DNA of 8,155 nucleotides from SIG78 sp045587205 (GCA_045587205.1 JAZNBV010000089.1:1-8155); one strand, 5' to 3'; counted from the first letter of the stretch, positions 1 to 5,754 are shown. Notes: generated from the letters alone by a model not told the origin. Numbers and translations: made by a program.

Positions 1-1
1 T

Positions 2-1033
2 AATGATGCTCCGGAACGTATGCACCCCAAAAATATCTTTCCGGACTGCAAAAGCGTTATTTCCATCGTGCAGCCGATCCCCCGCAGTACCTACCGCGGG
101 ATCACCAGCGGCACCTACTGGCCCAACTATACTTATTACAGTTACAACCGCTTGAACAACCTCTTCCGCCCGATGGTGACTTATGAAGTGGCACGGTTCA
201 TTGAAGATCACGGCTACGAAGCGGTTCCGGTCTATCCGGGCGTGCCGGAAGCCTACCCCAATAATCCGGTACCGGTGGCTCCGGGCAGACCGGTACCGGA
301 TATCAACATCAATGTGCGTATTGCAGCAATGGCCTGCGGTCTGGGGGAAATAGGCTGGTCAAAAGTCTTTATTCATAAGGTGTTCGGCCCGCGCGTGCGT
401 ATCGGCACTATTCTGACCGATGCAGTGCTGGAACCGGATGCACTCATTGAACCCAAAACTTTGTGCAAACGCTGTATGAAGTGCGTACCCGATTGCCCCG
501 GCAACGCTATTCCGCGTCCCGGCGACCGGCCGTCGATCAAGATCCGCATTGAAGACAAAGAGTACGAATGGGGCGATGTGCATATGGGTCGCTGTACGGC
601 AACCCACCACGGGATCAACTACAAAGCCTCTCCTTTTATGAAGCGCTTTTTCCCGGGATTCAATCTGGAAATCACCGAAAGCAATATGTCCGAAGAATTG
701 GCGTACAAAACTGCTTACACCCTCGCCCTGGGCGGCTGGGGCAGACAGAATCCGGAATTTCCCGGTGATTATGTCAACCCCTACTACAAGCAGATATTGA
801 CCCACACCGGATATTTTGCAGTCTGCGGCGCTAAAGGCTGTATCCGCAGCTGTATGGAATTCCAGGAAAAAACCCACAATATACCGCAGGATAACTTCCA
901 AACTCCGGTTTTCCCGGATGGAAAATGGGAACTTGCATCGCCGGATAGCGATGAAACCGGCGGTATTGTGGAAAAGAAGGCGTTGACCGAACTCTATCAG
1001 GATCCGGATACCGACGCCGGTTCGTGGAAATAA
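2..1033 (+). CDS. QueG-like 4Fe-4S oxidoreductase, 5'-partial
   Basis: The frame is open to the left window edge. The first ATG (position 20) has no ribosome binding site and lies inside homologous-looking sequence, so the gene is 5'-truncated. Numbering from that Met, residues 149-159 form C-x2-C-x2-C-x3-C-P, a classic 4Fe-4S binding motif. Upstream, residues 106-130 (CGLGEIGWSK, then RVRIGTILTD) match the region before the clusters in epoxyqueuosine reductase (QueG) and reductive-dehalogenase-like proteins. A second cysteine group, C269-x4-C274-x3-C278, differs from the C-x2-C-x3-C-P usual in QueG. The family uses two 4Fe-4S clusters, often with cobalamin, for two-electron reductions in the cytoplasm. 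This divergent member is probably a paralogue rather than the tRNA-modifying enzyme itself, and its substrate is unknown. The family assignment is fairly sure; the function is not. Confidence 0.8.
   Translation, partial: NDAPERMHPKNIFPDCKSVISIVQPIPRSTYRGITSGTYWPNYTYYSYNRLNNLFRPMVTYEVARFIEDHGYEAVPVYPGVPEAYPNNPVPVAPGRPVPDININVRIAAMACGLGEIGWSKVFIHKVFGPRVRIGTILTDAVLEPDALIEPKTLCKRCMKCVPDCPGNAIPRPGDRPSIKIRIEDKEYEWGDVHMGRCTATHHGINYKASPFMKRFFPGFNLEITESNMSEELAYKTAYTLALGGWGRQNPEFPGDYVNPYYKQILTHTGYFAVCGAKGCIRSCMEFQEKTHNIPQDNFQTPVFPDGKWELASPDSDETGGIVEKKALTELYQDPDTDAGSWK
265..300. repeat. perfect 12-bp inverted repeat inside the Fe-S gene
   Basis: TCCGGTACCGGT (265-276) and its exact reverse complement ACCGGTACCGGA (289-300) flank a 12-nt loop. 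Each arm contains the 10-bp palindrome CCGGTACCGG. The stretch encodes a Pro/Val-rich segment (PVPVAPGRPVPD), so the repeat may partly follow from repeated Pro-Val codons, but it would fold into a very stable mRNA hairpin. Confidence 0.6.
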
Positions 1034-1049
1034 TACTGGAGTGTTCTTT

Positions 1050-1094
1050 AAAAAGATATTATGAGAGCCCCCCCCCCGGGTCTCTCATAATATC
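1050..1094 (-). terminator. intrinsic terminator of the GH51 gene
   Basis: Arms GATATTATGAGAG (1055-1067) and CTCTCATAATATC (1082-1094) pair over 13 bp. The loop carries a run of ten C followed by GGG (1068-1080), which can add three C-G pairs after one mismatch. Reading on the minus strand, the stem is followed by T5 (1050-1054), so it best terminates the arabinofuranosidase transcript. On the plus strand no T-run follows, though the hairpin may still protect the 3' end of the converging Fe-S gene mRNA. Confidence 0.8.
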
Positions 1095-1117
1095 GTGCTG
1101 ATTTCCCCCAAAAAAAT

Positions 1118-2557
1118 TCAATTCACTTTCAAACGCAGCATATTCCACGAAAGCGCCGGCAATTGAGCTTTTACCAGCGTATTATCAAGTTCTGCTGCCA
1201 GCGGCCGGGGCTGCAGGGGGTCGGCGGCGGCGGAGTTGACCACGCTCAAATCTGCGCTGTTCATTGAAAGCGCATCTTCAATCCGGCTGACTCCGGCAAA
1301 TTCCATACTGAAATCCAACATTTCTGCACTGCGATTGGTCAGGAAAAGCGTCAATTCGCCATTTTCTTCATTCAGCACCGCACTGCCGTACAGTGGATTA
1401 TCTTCATTGCCGGATTCTTCCGGTTTCAGCGAAATACCTCTGCCGTAGCGCGAAGTAAGTTCAAACGGGAAATATATACTCTGCCGCCAGGCGGGACCGT
1501 CTTTTTCCGTGCGGATCGGCGAAATCACATTCACACTCTGTGCTATACAGGCTATATCGACACAGTCCGCATAACGGTGAAAACAGCTGAACAGCGAACC
1601 GGCGATCAGAGTTTCCAGTATCGTGTAATCCTGTTCCAAAAGATGCATACCGCTTGTCCACTCTTCTTCCTGCCGGGTGCGGGTGTTGAAGTCCCAGATG
1701 ATCCACTCATCCACACTTATACCGATTCTCCGCGAACTGATCGCCTCAAACGCCCGGCAGGTTTTGATCGAATCATTCAAGCGCTGATCAAAGCGGTCAA
1801 CACTCCCCAGATAGCCACGCACATCCAGTTCCGGAGCGTGATAAAATACATCGTGCAGAGAGAGTTTTTCCACATATCTGCCGCAGAAATCCAGCACTGT
1901 GCGGTTCCACGCCTGATCGTCGGGTTTTCCGCTGACAACAATCACGGCAGACGGATCAAGTTTTTTCAAAAGTTTGGCGTGTTCGCGTGCGATTCTGCCG
2001 TATTCGGCGGCACTCATTTCGCCGACTTCCCAGGCGCCGTAAAGTTCATTACCCAGGCACCACTCTTTGATGTTGTAAGGCTTTTCCACTCCATTGGCAC
2101 GGCGTTGATCGCTCCAGTAAGTACCGCCGGGAAAATTACAGTATTCAAACAAATTCTGCGTATCAATAACAGTGCGGGCGGCTACATTTACGGTCATAAG
2201 CGGACGAGTGTTGGCTTTTGCCGCCCAGCGCATAAATTCATCAAGACCGAAAGTGTTGGGCTCCAACTGTTTCCAAGCTGCATCCAGCTTGGCTTTGCGT
2301 TCTTTGCCCACGCCATCTTCCCAACACCAGCAATCCACATAAGATCCGCCGGGATAACGGGTTATCGGCATATTCAGATTTTTTATCAACTCCAGCACAT
2401 CCTGCCGGAAACCGTCGCTGTCGGCACAAGCGGCAGAGGGGTCATAAACCCCTCCGTAAACATTGCGCCCCAGATGTTCAACAAAACCGCCATAGATATC
2501 CGGCGCAATCCTCCCGTACTGCCGCCGGGCATCAAGCTGCCATTTTATTTGTTTCAT
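1118..2557 (-). CDS. GH51 alpha-L-arabinofuranosidase
   Basis: The 479-residue protein matches the usual length of GH51 alpha-L-arabinofuranosidases (about 500), which remove non-reducing terminal arabinofuranose from arabinan, arabinoxylan or their oligomers by a retaining mechanism. Seen in the sequence are the N-terminal FVEHLGRNVYGG (residues 25-36, with the substrate-contacting Glu27), RYPGG (67-71), the acid/base Glu171 in CLGNELYG, and the nucleophile Glu284 in SVDEW. The C-terminal part (about 390-479) is the expected beta-sandwich. No signal peptide is present, so it acts in the cytoplasm on imported oligosaccharides. Minus-strand ATG at 2557 is preceded by AAGG (2570-2567) at 9 nt. 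It has its own promoter and terminator and is divergent from crcB. GH51 also holds some endoglucanases and xylosidases, so the exact substrate is inferred. Confidence 0.93.
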   Translation of the reverse strand: MKQIKWQLDARRQYGRIAPDIYGGFVEHLGRNVYGGVYDPSAACADSDGFRQDVLELIKNLNMPITRYPGGSYVDCWCWEDGVGKERKAKLDAAWKQLEPNTFGLDEFMRWAAKANTRPLMTVNVAARTVIDTQNLFEYCNFPGGTYWSDQRRANGVEKPYNIKEWCLGNELYGAWEVGEMSAAEYGRIAREHAKLLKKLDPSAVIVVSGKPDDQAWNRTVLDFCGRYVEKLSLHDVFYHAPELDVRGYLGSVDRFDQRLNDSIKTCRAFEAISSRRIGISVDEWIIWDFNTRTRQEEEWTSGMHLLEQDYTILETLIAGSLFSCFHRYADCVDIACIAQSVNVISPIRTEKDGPAWRQSIYFPFELTSRYGRGISLKPEESGNEDNPLYGSAVLNEENGELTLFLTNRSAEMLDFSMEFAGVSRIEDALSMNSADLSVVNSAAADPLQPRPLAAELDNTLVKAQLPALSWNMLRLKVN

Positions 2558-2601
2558 AAAATCAAACCTTGTAAAAAGTAAAATTCACTCTGTCTGGTTT
2601 T

Positions 2602-2629
2602 AGTATATCACAAACAGTAAAAAAGTCAA
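2602..2629 (-). promoter_or_regulatory. sigma70-type promoter of the GH51 gene
   Basis: On the minus strand TTGACT (2629-2624) and TATACT (2607-2602) are 16 nt apart, with a TG one base before the -10 (extended -10). The predicted start is near 2595, giving a leader of roughly 38 nt before ATG 2557. No clear operator palindrome is seen, so how arabinose control is exerted is not visible here. Confidence 0.75.
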
Positions 2630-2665
2630 GAAAAATATCATCACATCCCTGCCGGATAAAGCAAA

Positions 2666-2713
2666 AATCCCATCGGGGATTATATTATAATATAAAATTT
2701 GAAATACGGGGTG
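2666..2713 (+). promoter_or_regulatory. possible crcB promoter and RBS region
   Basis: TATAAT at 2686-2691 is a perfect -10 in a long A/T stretch, but no good -35 lies at 16-18 nt. A small hairpin or operator-like palindrome, AATCCC (2666-2671) with GGGATT (2676-2681), sits just upstream of the -10, where a -35 or activator site would lie. GGGGTG (2708-2713) is a plausible ribosome binding site 5 nt before ATG 2719. The region was read for a fluoride riboswitch and none was recognisable. Confidence 0.4.
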
Positions 2714-2718
2714 CAAAA

Positions 2719-3096
2719 ATGAAAATCGTTCTTCTGATCAGCCTTGCCGGTGTAACCGGTACGCTGTCGCGTTATTTTATGGTAAAATGTATAAATTCGC
2801 TGCTGCCGGATTTTCCGTGGGGGACACTGGCAGTGAATATACTGGGGTCGTTCATTGCCGGTTTTGCTTCGGTGTGGCTAAAAAATCAATTTGCCGCTTT
2901 TGCAGAATATTTTCCCGTACTCTTCACAGGTTTTCTGGGAGCATTCACCACTTTCAGCACGTTTGCACTGGAAAGCGCCAACTTTATTGCTGCCGGAGCA
3001 TACGGTAAATTTATGCTGAATATCGTTTTGCAGAACTTTACGGGTATCGGCGGTGCCGCCGGCGGCTTGTATCTGGCAAAACTGATTTTCAAATGA
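2719..3096 (+). CDS. crcB: fluoride ion channel FluC/CrcB
   Basis: A 125-residue, very hydrophobic protein with four predicted membrane segments, the standard size for the dual-topology dimeric FluC channels that export toxic fluoride across the inner membrane. Family signatures are Gly14 to Arg18 (GTLSRY), WGTLAVNILGSF at 34-45 with the pore-lining Asn40, and GFLGAFTTFSTF at 71-82 carrying the TTFST centre and the Phe79/Phe82 pair of the fluoride path. The start is set by GGGGTG 5 nt upstream. It is encoded as a single copy, as expected for homodimeric family members, and appears monocistronic: a strong terminator follows the stop codon by about 25 nt. It is the most securely named gene in the window. 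Confidence 0.95.
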   Translation: MKIVLLISLAGVTGTLSRYFMVKCINSLLPDFPWGTLAVNILGSFIAGFASVWLKNQFAAFAEYFPVLFTGFLGAFTTFSTFALESANFIAAGAYGKFMLNIVLQNFTGIGGAAGGLYLAKLIFK

Positions 3097-3115
3097 TCTC
3101 TTTTCAGGTGAACTG

Positions 3116-3147
3116 TTGACAAAACCTTCCGTTTTATATGGTACAAT
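3116..3147 (+). promoter_or_regulatory. extended -10 promoter of the lipoprotein gene
   Basis: TACAAT (3142-3147) is preceded by TG at 3139-3140, giving an extended -10 element. A perfect TTGACA lies at 3116-3121, but 20 nt away rather than 17, so the extended -10 probably compensates. The predicted start is near 3154. The -10 sits inside the palindrome GGTAC-AATAAA-GTACC (3140-3155), which could also serve as an operator. Confidence 0.6.
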
Positions 3148-3175
3148 AAAGTACCGCGTAAAAGGAAGGTTTTTT
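3121..3175 (+). terminator. crcB terminator overlapping the next gene's promoter and RBS
   Basis: A long hairpin has AAAACCTTCC (3121-3130) paired with GGAAGGTTTT (3164-3173). Inside it TTTTA (3132-3136) pairs with TAAAA (3159-3163) and GGTAC (3140-3144) with GTACC (3151-3155) around an AATAAA loop. About 20 base pairs form within 53 nt, and the right arm ends in T6 (3170-3175), the form of an intrinsic terminator for crcB. The right arm is also the ribosome binding site of the lipoprotein gene at 3176. Confidence 0.7.
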
Positions 3176-3583
3176 ATGGAAAAATTTCACATTACACTTG
3201 CCGCCGCCGCACTGTTTTTGACCGGATGCGCCGGAAATACAGCCCACTTTACCGCCAGTGCCGCCGGAAAAAATCTGGATCTTACCGGCTGGATGATGCT
3301 GGGTACAGCCGAAGCTTTTGACAGCACCAATGCCGCGCCCGCCGGAAAAATCATCGTCGGCAGGGTAAACTACAAATCCCGCCGCGTGGCGATCCCGGCG
3401 GATCACAAGGTACCGAACACCGGGAGTTTTCGTGCCACAACCACCGAATCGCTGCTGGGCACGCGCGAAACCATTATCGAATATGATTTTACCGCCGGAA
3501 GTGCCGAAGATGCCGCGGCAATATCTGAAAAACTTGAATCACAGAAAAAATCCGCAGAAAAAATCCTGCAAACCGTCCGCTGA
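3176..3583 (+). CDS. small secreted lipoprotein of unknown function
   Basis: A 135-residue protein with a short lipoprotein signal: Lys3, a hydrophobic stretch at 5-15, then the lipobox L15-T16-G17-C18. After cleavage, Cys18 would be lipidated and the protein anchored in a membrane facing the periplasm or outside. Residue 19 is Ala rather than Asp, so in an enterobacterial-type system it would go to the outer membrane. The mature part is Ala-, Thr- and Lys-rich and ends in a charged, probably helical tail (about 112-135). I recognise no domain. ATG 3176 is chosen over the in-frame TTG at 3116 because AAGGAAGG (3162-3169) lies 6 nt upstream and the signal peptide starts there; the TTG is part of the -35 box. 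CrcB upstream and the patatin downstream do not suggest a role. Confidence 0.8.
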   Translation: MEKFHITLAAAALFLTGCAGNTAHFTASAAGKNLDLTGWMMLGTAEAFDSTNAAPAGKIIVGRVNYKSRRVAIPADHKVPNTGSFRATTTESLLGTRETIIEYDFTAGSAEDAAAISEKLESQKKSAEKILQTVR

Positions 3584-3619
3584 ACTCCGCAGAAAAGATC
3601 CAGTTGCAGAAAAAAATCC
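3542..3619 (+). repeat. four direct copies of CAGAAAAAATCC
   Basis: Copies lie at 3542-3553, 3555-3566, 3590-3601 (one mismatch, G for A) and 3607-3619 (one extra A). The first two are in the 3' end of the lipoprotein gene, where they encode Gln/Lys/Ser-rich sequence; the last two follow the stop codon. The fourth forms the left arm of the hairpin at 3605-3632. Confidence 0.6.
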
Positions 3620-3632
3620 GTTTTTTTCTGCA
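3605..3632 (+). terminator. A/T-rich hairpin after the lipoprotein gene
   Basis: TGCAGAAAAAAA (3605-3616) pairs perfectly with TTTTTTTCTGCA (3621-3632) around a TCCG tetraloop, 22 nt after the stop codon. The T7 run is in the stem's right arm rather than after it, so this is not a textbook terminator. It may work in either direction or mark a 3' end. Confidence 0.5.
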
Positions 3633-3714
3633 GCATTGCGGGCAAATCCGGCAAACTGCAGTTATATTTTATCAGTCTGAATAAAAAAAATCTGTTTACT
3701 GGAATATGATCTGT

Positions 3715-4566
3715 ATGAAAAAGACCGGACTTATCCTTGAAGGCGGTGCGATGCGCGGACTTTTTTCTGCCGGAATTATGGATGTACTTATGGAAAACAA
3801 CATCCAGTTTGACGGCATTATCGGTGTTTCAGCCGGGGCTGCGTTCGGCTGCAATTACAAATCGCATCAACCGGGGCGGGTCCTGCGTTACAACAAGCGG
3901 TTCTGCCGTGACAGGCGCTTCTGCAGCTGGCACTCGCTTCTGACCACCGGCGATCTCTTCGGAGCGGATTTCTGCTACCGGGAACTGCCGCTGGAACTTG
4001 ACAGATTTGATTCGGAAACTTTCAACAGCGACCCGACTGAGTTTTATATGGTATGTACAAATGTAAACACCGGGCTGCCGCACTATCAGCTTTGCAGCTG
4101 TGCCGATGAAAAGTCTCTGGAATGGATGCGCGCATCGGCATCAATGCCGCTGGTATCCAGAATCGTCAAGATCGATGACAATGAATATCAGGACGGAGCA
4201 ATAACTGATTCGATACCGCTGAAATTTTTTGAACAGTCCGGTTTCGAGCGCAATGTGGTGATCCTCACCCAGCCGCCGGGATACATCAAAAAACCAATTC
4301 CGGCAATGTGGCTGATGCGCGCGGTATTCAGAAAATATCCGGCATTTATCAAAGCATTATCCGAACGCCACAATATGTATAATGTAACTTTGCAATATAT
4401 TGAAAATGCTCTCGCTGCGGGGAAAATATTTGTTTTCCAACCGGAAGCTCCGCTACCCGCCCAGCGGATATGCCGTGATCCGGAGCTGCTGCAGAAAACC
4501 TACGATCTCGGCAGGTTTCAGGCAGAAAAAGAGCTGAAAAATCTTCAGAAATATCTTGCCGATTGA
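3715..4566 (+). CDS. patatin-like phospholipase (YjjU-type)
   Basis: A 283-residue patatin-family serine hydrolase; the family cleaves acyl esters of phospholipids or related lipids with a Ser-Asp dyad. Seen are the oxyanion-hole motif GGAMRG (residues 10-15), the nucleophile Ser39 in GVSAG (37-41), and the catalytic Asp160 in DGA. ASASMPLVSR (141-150) and the C-terminal YDLGR resemble the YjjU-like bacterial subgroup, which is usually cytoplasmic. No signal peptide or membrane segment is visible. ATG 3715 is preferred over ATG 3706 because GGAA (3701-3704) lies 10 nt before 3715 but only 1 nt before 3706, and the family normally begins with a few residues before GLILEGG. There is no close partner gene. 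The physiological substrate is unknown; phospholipid turnover is likely. Confidence 0.92.
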   Translation: MKKTGLILEGGAMRGLFSAGIMDVLMENNIQFDGIIGVSAGAAFGCNYKSHQPGRVLRYNKRFCRDRRFCSWHSLLTTGDLFGADFCYRELPLELDRFDSETFNSDPTEFYMVCTNVNTGLPHYQLCSCADEKSLEWMRASASMPLVSRIVKIDDNEYQDGAITDSIPLKFFEQSGFERNVVILTQPPGYIKKPIPAMWLMRAVFRKYPAFIKALSERHNMYNVTLQYIENALAAGKIFVFQPEAPLPAQRICRDPELLQKTYDLGRFQAEKELKNLQKYLAD

Positions 4567-4576
4567 ATATAACCTC

Positions 4577-4604
4577 TTGTAAAAAATGTAATCAGCAGTA
4601 TATT
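4577..4604 (+). promoter_or_regulatory. candidate promoter of the 62-residue ORF
   Basis: TTGTAA (4577-4582) and TATATT (4599-4604) are separated by 16 nt. The predicted start is near 4611, which would put the whole AAACAGG arm and the strong ribosome binding site in a leader of about 37 nt. Both boxes deviate from consensus. Confidence 0.45.
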
Positions 4605-4627
4605 ACCCCTGTTTTTTTACAAACAGG
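4577..4627 (+). terminator. overlapping hairpins between patatin and the small ORF
   Basis: Three structures compete. GTAAT (4588-4592) with ATTAC (4602-4606) is followed closely by T7 (4612-4618), a weak terminator for the patatin gene. CCTGTTT (4608-4614) pairs with AAACAGG (4621-4627). TTGTAAAAAA (4577-4586) pairs with TTTTTTACAA (4613-4622). The second and third share bases and exclude each other. Confidence 0.45.
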
Positions 4628-4647
4628 AAATAGCAGGAGGTGGAGAA

Positions 4648-4836
4648 ATGAACTCAATACCCAACGGTATAACCGTAAACGATGTAACATTTTTCATCGG
4701 CAATAACGGGTTGCCGGAAAAAATCATCCTGCCGGAAGAACTTGACCATAACGATCTTCTGGCAAGTCCGGGCAGCTGGAATATATTTGATGAAAACGAC
4801 AGATCGTTCCTGCATTTCAGTGTAAAAATAAAGTAA
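4648..4836 (+). CDS. small acidic protein, function unknown
   Basis: A 62-residue ORF with no family that I recognise. Support for a real gene is the near-perfect ribosome binding site AGGAGGTGG (4635-4643), with AGGAGG 7 nt before ATG, the best in the window, and codon choice like the neighbours (for example CCG-GAA). The product is soluble and acidic (about 9 Asp/Glu against 4 Lys/Arg), with no signal peptide or membrane segment. An LPEKIILPEELDHNDLL stretch (22-38) may be mostly helical, followed by a hydrophobic C-terminal end (SFLHFSVKIK). It lies between patatin and the convergent RRM gene with its own candidate promoter. It could be a regulator or partner protein; nothing decides this. 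Confidence 0.65.
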   Translation: MNSIPNGITVNDVTFFIGNNGLPEKIILPEELDHNDLLASPGSWNIFDENDRSFLHFSVKIK

Positions 4837-4854
4837 CTTTTCTGCAATAAAAGC

Positions 4855-4900
4855 AAAAAAAAGGCTGTCGCAAACTTTTTTGAAGTTTTGCAACAGCCTT
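4855..4900 (-). terminator. intrinsic terminator of the RRM gene
   Basis: The arms at 4861-4877 and 4883-4900 (AAGTTTTGCAACAGCCTT) pair with one mismatch and one bulge. On the minus strand the stem runs into T8 (4862-4855), making a strong terminator for the RRM gene. It may also stop the converging 62-residue ORF. The arm contains GTTTTGCAACA, which recurs at 7898-7908 (opposite strand) and 8145-8155. Confidence 0.85.
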
Positions 4901-4917
4901 CTGAACTGTCAATCAGA

Positions 4918-5199
4918 TCAGTTTCTGTCGCCGCGGGAACGGAATGTACGCGGGCGTTCTTCGCGCGGGCGTGCTTCGTTGACCACAGCTTTACGGCCGC
5001 CGATTTCGCTGCCGTTGAGTTTTTCGATCGCAGCCTTGCCGGATTCATCATCCATTTCCACAAAACCGAATCCCTTGCTGCGTCCGGATTCACGATCCAT
5101 CACCACGCGCGCGGCTTGAACTGCACCAAATTCGCCGAAAATTGCTTCCAGATCTTCGCGGGTGGTACTGTACGGCAGATTGCCTACATAAATATTCAT
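4918..5199 (-). CDS. small RRM RNA-binding protein
   Basis: A 93-residue protein made of one RNA recognition motif plus a short basic tail. RNP2 is IYVGNL (residues 3-8) and RNP1 is KGFGFVEM (42-49), with the aromatic residues Tyr4, Phe44 and Phe46 positioned to stack on RNA bases. Residues 78-93 are rich in Arg (PREERPRTFRSRGDRN), as in the Rbp proteins of cyanobacteria and similar proteins in planctomycetes and related phyla. There it binds single-stranded RNA in the cytoplasm; some family members are cold-induced. Minus-strand ATG at 5199 follows AGAAAGG (5212-5206) by 6 nt. The upstream region holds a perfect 13-bp inverted repeat and possibly a distant promoter, so leader-based or autogenous control is plausible but inferred. 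Confidence 0.93.
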   Translation of the reverse strand: MNIYVGNLPYSTTREDLEAIFGEFGAVQAARVVMDRESGRSKGFGFVEMDDESGKAAIEKLNGSEIGGRKAVVNEARPREERPRTFRSRGDRN

Positions 5200-5224
5200 T
5201 GTGTGCCTTTCTTTTAGGTCACTG

Positions 5225-5303
5225 GCGTTTTTTCCGGTAAAAAAATGTGATATTAAGTTATATGCCGCTTCTTACTGACTGCCGAAAATGCCGGAAAAAA
5301 CGC
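5225..5303. repeat. perfect 13-bp inverted repeat upstream of the RRM gene
   Basis: GCGTTTTTTCCGG (5225-5237) and CCGGAAAAAACGC (5291-5303) are exact reverse complements separated by 53 nt. The left arm begins 12 nt upstream of the RRM ribosome binding site. If the whole interval is transcribed on the minus strand, the arms would close a large stem-loop in the leader; otherwise they could be paired protein-binding sites. Confidence 0.7.
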
Positions 5304-5408
5304 ATTATTGTTCTGCACATCGGAATCTTTTTACAGAAACGGTTAAAGCCGGCACGCTTCAGAATACGCACTCCCCCGCGCTGCCAGATGCTTTCAAAAT
5401 TCGCTGCC

Positions 5409-5426
5409 TGACAGAAAAATCTGTCA
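5409..5426. repeat. short perfect palindrome TGACAGA-AAAA-TCTGTCA
   Basis: Seven-base arms flank a 4-nt A loop. It may be a small hairpin in a long RRM leader or an operator site for an unknown regulator. There is no T-run, so it is not an intrinsic terminator. Confidence 0.5.
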
Positions 5427-5481
5427 CGCCTGACCTTTATTCCCCTTGTGTTGAAATCAATGTAAAATATGTTATATGTAT

Positions 5482-5510
5482 AGTTTACAAAAAAAAAGCT
5501 GTTTTGTCAA
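5482..5510 (-). promoter_or_regulatory. possible distal promoter of the RRM gene
   Basis: On the minus strand a perfect TTGACA (5510-5505) lies 17 nt before TAAACT (5487-5482), followed soon by TATACA (5482-5477). Transcription from here would give a leader of about 275 nt. A nearer -10-like TATAAC around 5260-5265 is an alternative, with no good -35. Confidence 0.4.
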
Positions 5511-5679
5511 GTGCAATATAATGGATTTTTGAAAAAAAATCGGATTTTTTCTGTTCGCCCTTCATAAAACAGCGTGCCGGAGAGTATCTTCTGCCGTTTT
5601 ATTGCCTGTAAAAATTGCAGTGTAAAACACCGGTTAAAGAGCAAAAGCAAAAAAATCTGCGTTTTTTCAGAAAAAAGAC

Positions 5680-5708
5680 TTGCAAAAGTTGTCTAGGCAT
5701 ATTATATT
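5680..5708 (+). promoter_or_regulatory. gntR promoter with candidate operator in the spacer
   Basis: TTGCAA (5680-5685) and TATATT (5703-5708) are spaced by 17 nt, with a predicted start near 5715. The spacer holds TGTCTAGGCA (5690-5699), an almost palindromic site with a GTCTAG core like the GGTCTAGACC core of known HutC/NagR-type GntR operators. Its place between -35 and -10 suits autorepression; this is inference. Confidence 0.6.
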
Positions 5709-5754
5709 TAACACAGGAAGACTGATAAACTTTTTAATGCGTATAAGAGTATAT

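Larger units (their letters stand above)
5200..5754. other. 555-bp intergenic region between rbp and gntR
   Basis: This A/T-rich divergent region holds no convincing gene. It contains the RRM ribosome binding site (5206-5212), a 13-bp inverted repeat (5225-5303), a small perfect hairpin (5409-5426), a minus-strand promoter candidate (5482-5510), distant arms GCTGTTTT (5498-5505) and AAAACAGC (5566-5573), an A/T palindrome around 5532-5550, and the gntR promoter (5680-5708). A TATAAT at 5517-5522 has no partner -35 on the plus strand. Confidence 0.6.

Noticed and set aside
359..901. 180-codon minus-strand frame opposite the Fe-S gene
   Set aside because: The plus-strand cysteine motifs establish the coding strand; the antisense product has no recognisable feature.
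1577..2581. 334-codon plus-strand frame opposite the GH51 gene
   Set aside because: The minus-strand frame has GH51 catalytic motifs, a promoter, an RBS and a terminator; the plus-strand translation resembles no family.
2640..2718. Fluoride riboswitch before crcB
   Set aside because: The conserved fluoride-aptamer pseudoknot sequences were not recognisable; only a 6-bp hairpin and a -10 box are seen. A covariance-model search with the Rfam fluoride riboswitch model would settle it.
5288..5521. 77-codon plus-strand frame in the rbp-gntR intergenic region
   Set aside because: There is no ribosome binding site before its ATG, composition is unlike the real genes, and it overlaps the inverted repeat and promoter-like elements.
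5680..5754. Longer N-terminus for the GntR regulator from TTG 5680 or ATG 5737
   Set aside because: TTG 5680 is the -35 box of the promoter, and the added residues do not belong to the GntR fold; ATG 5737 lacks a properly spaced RBS.
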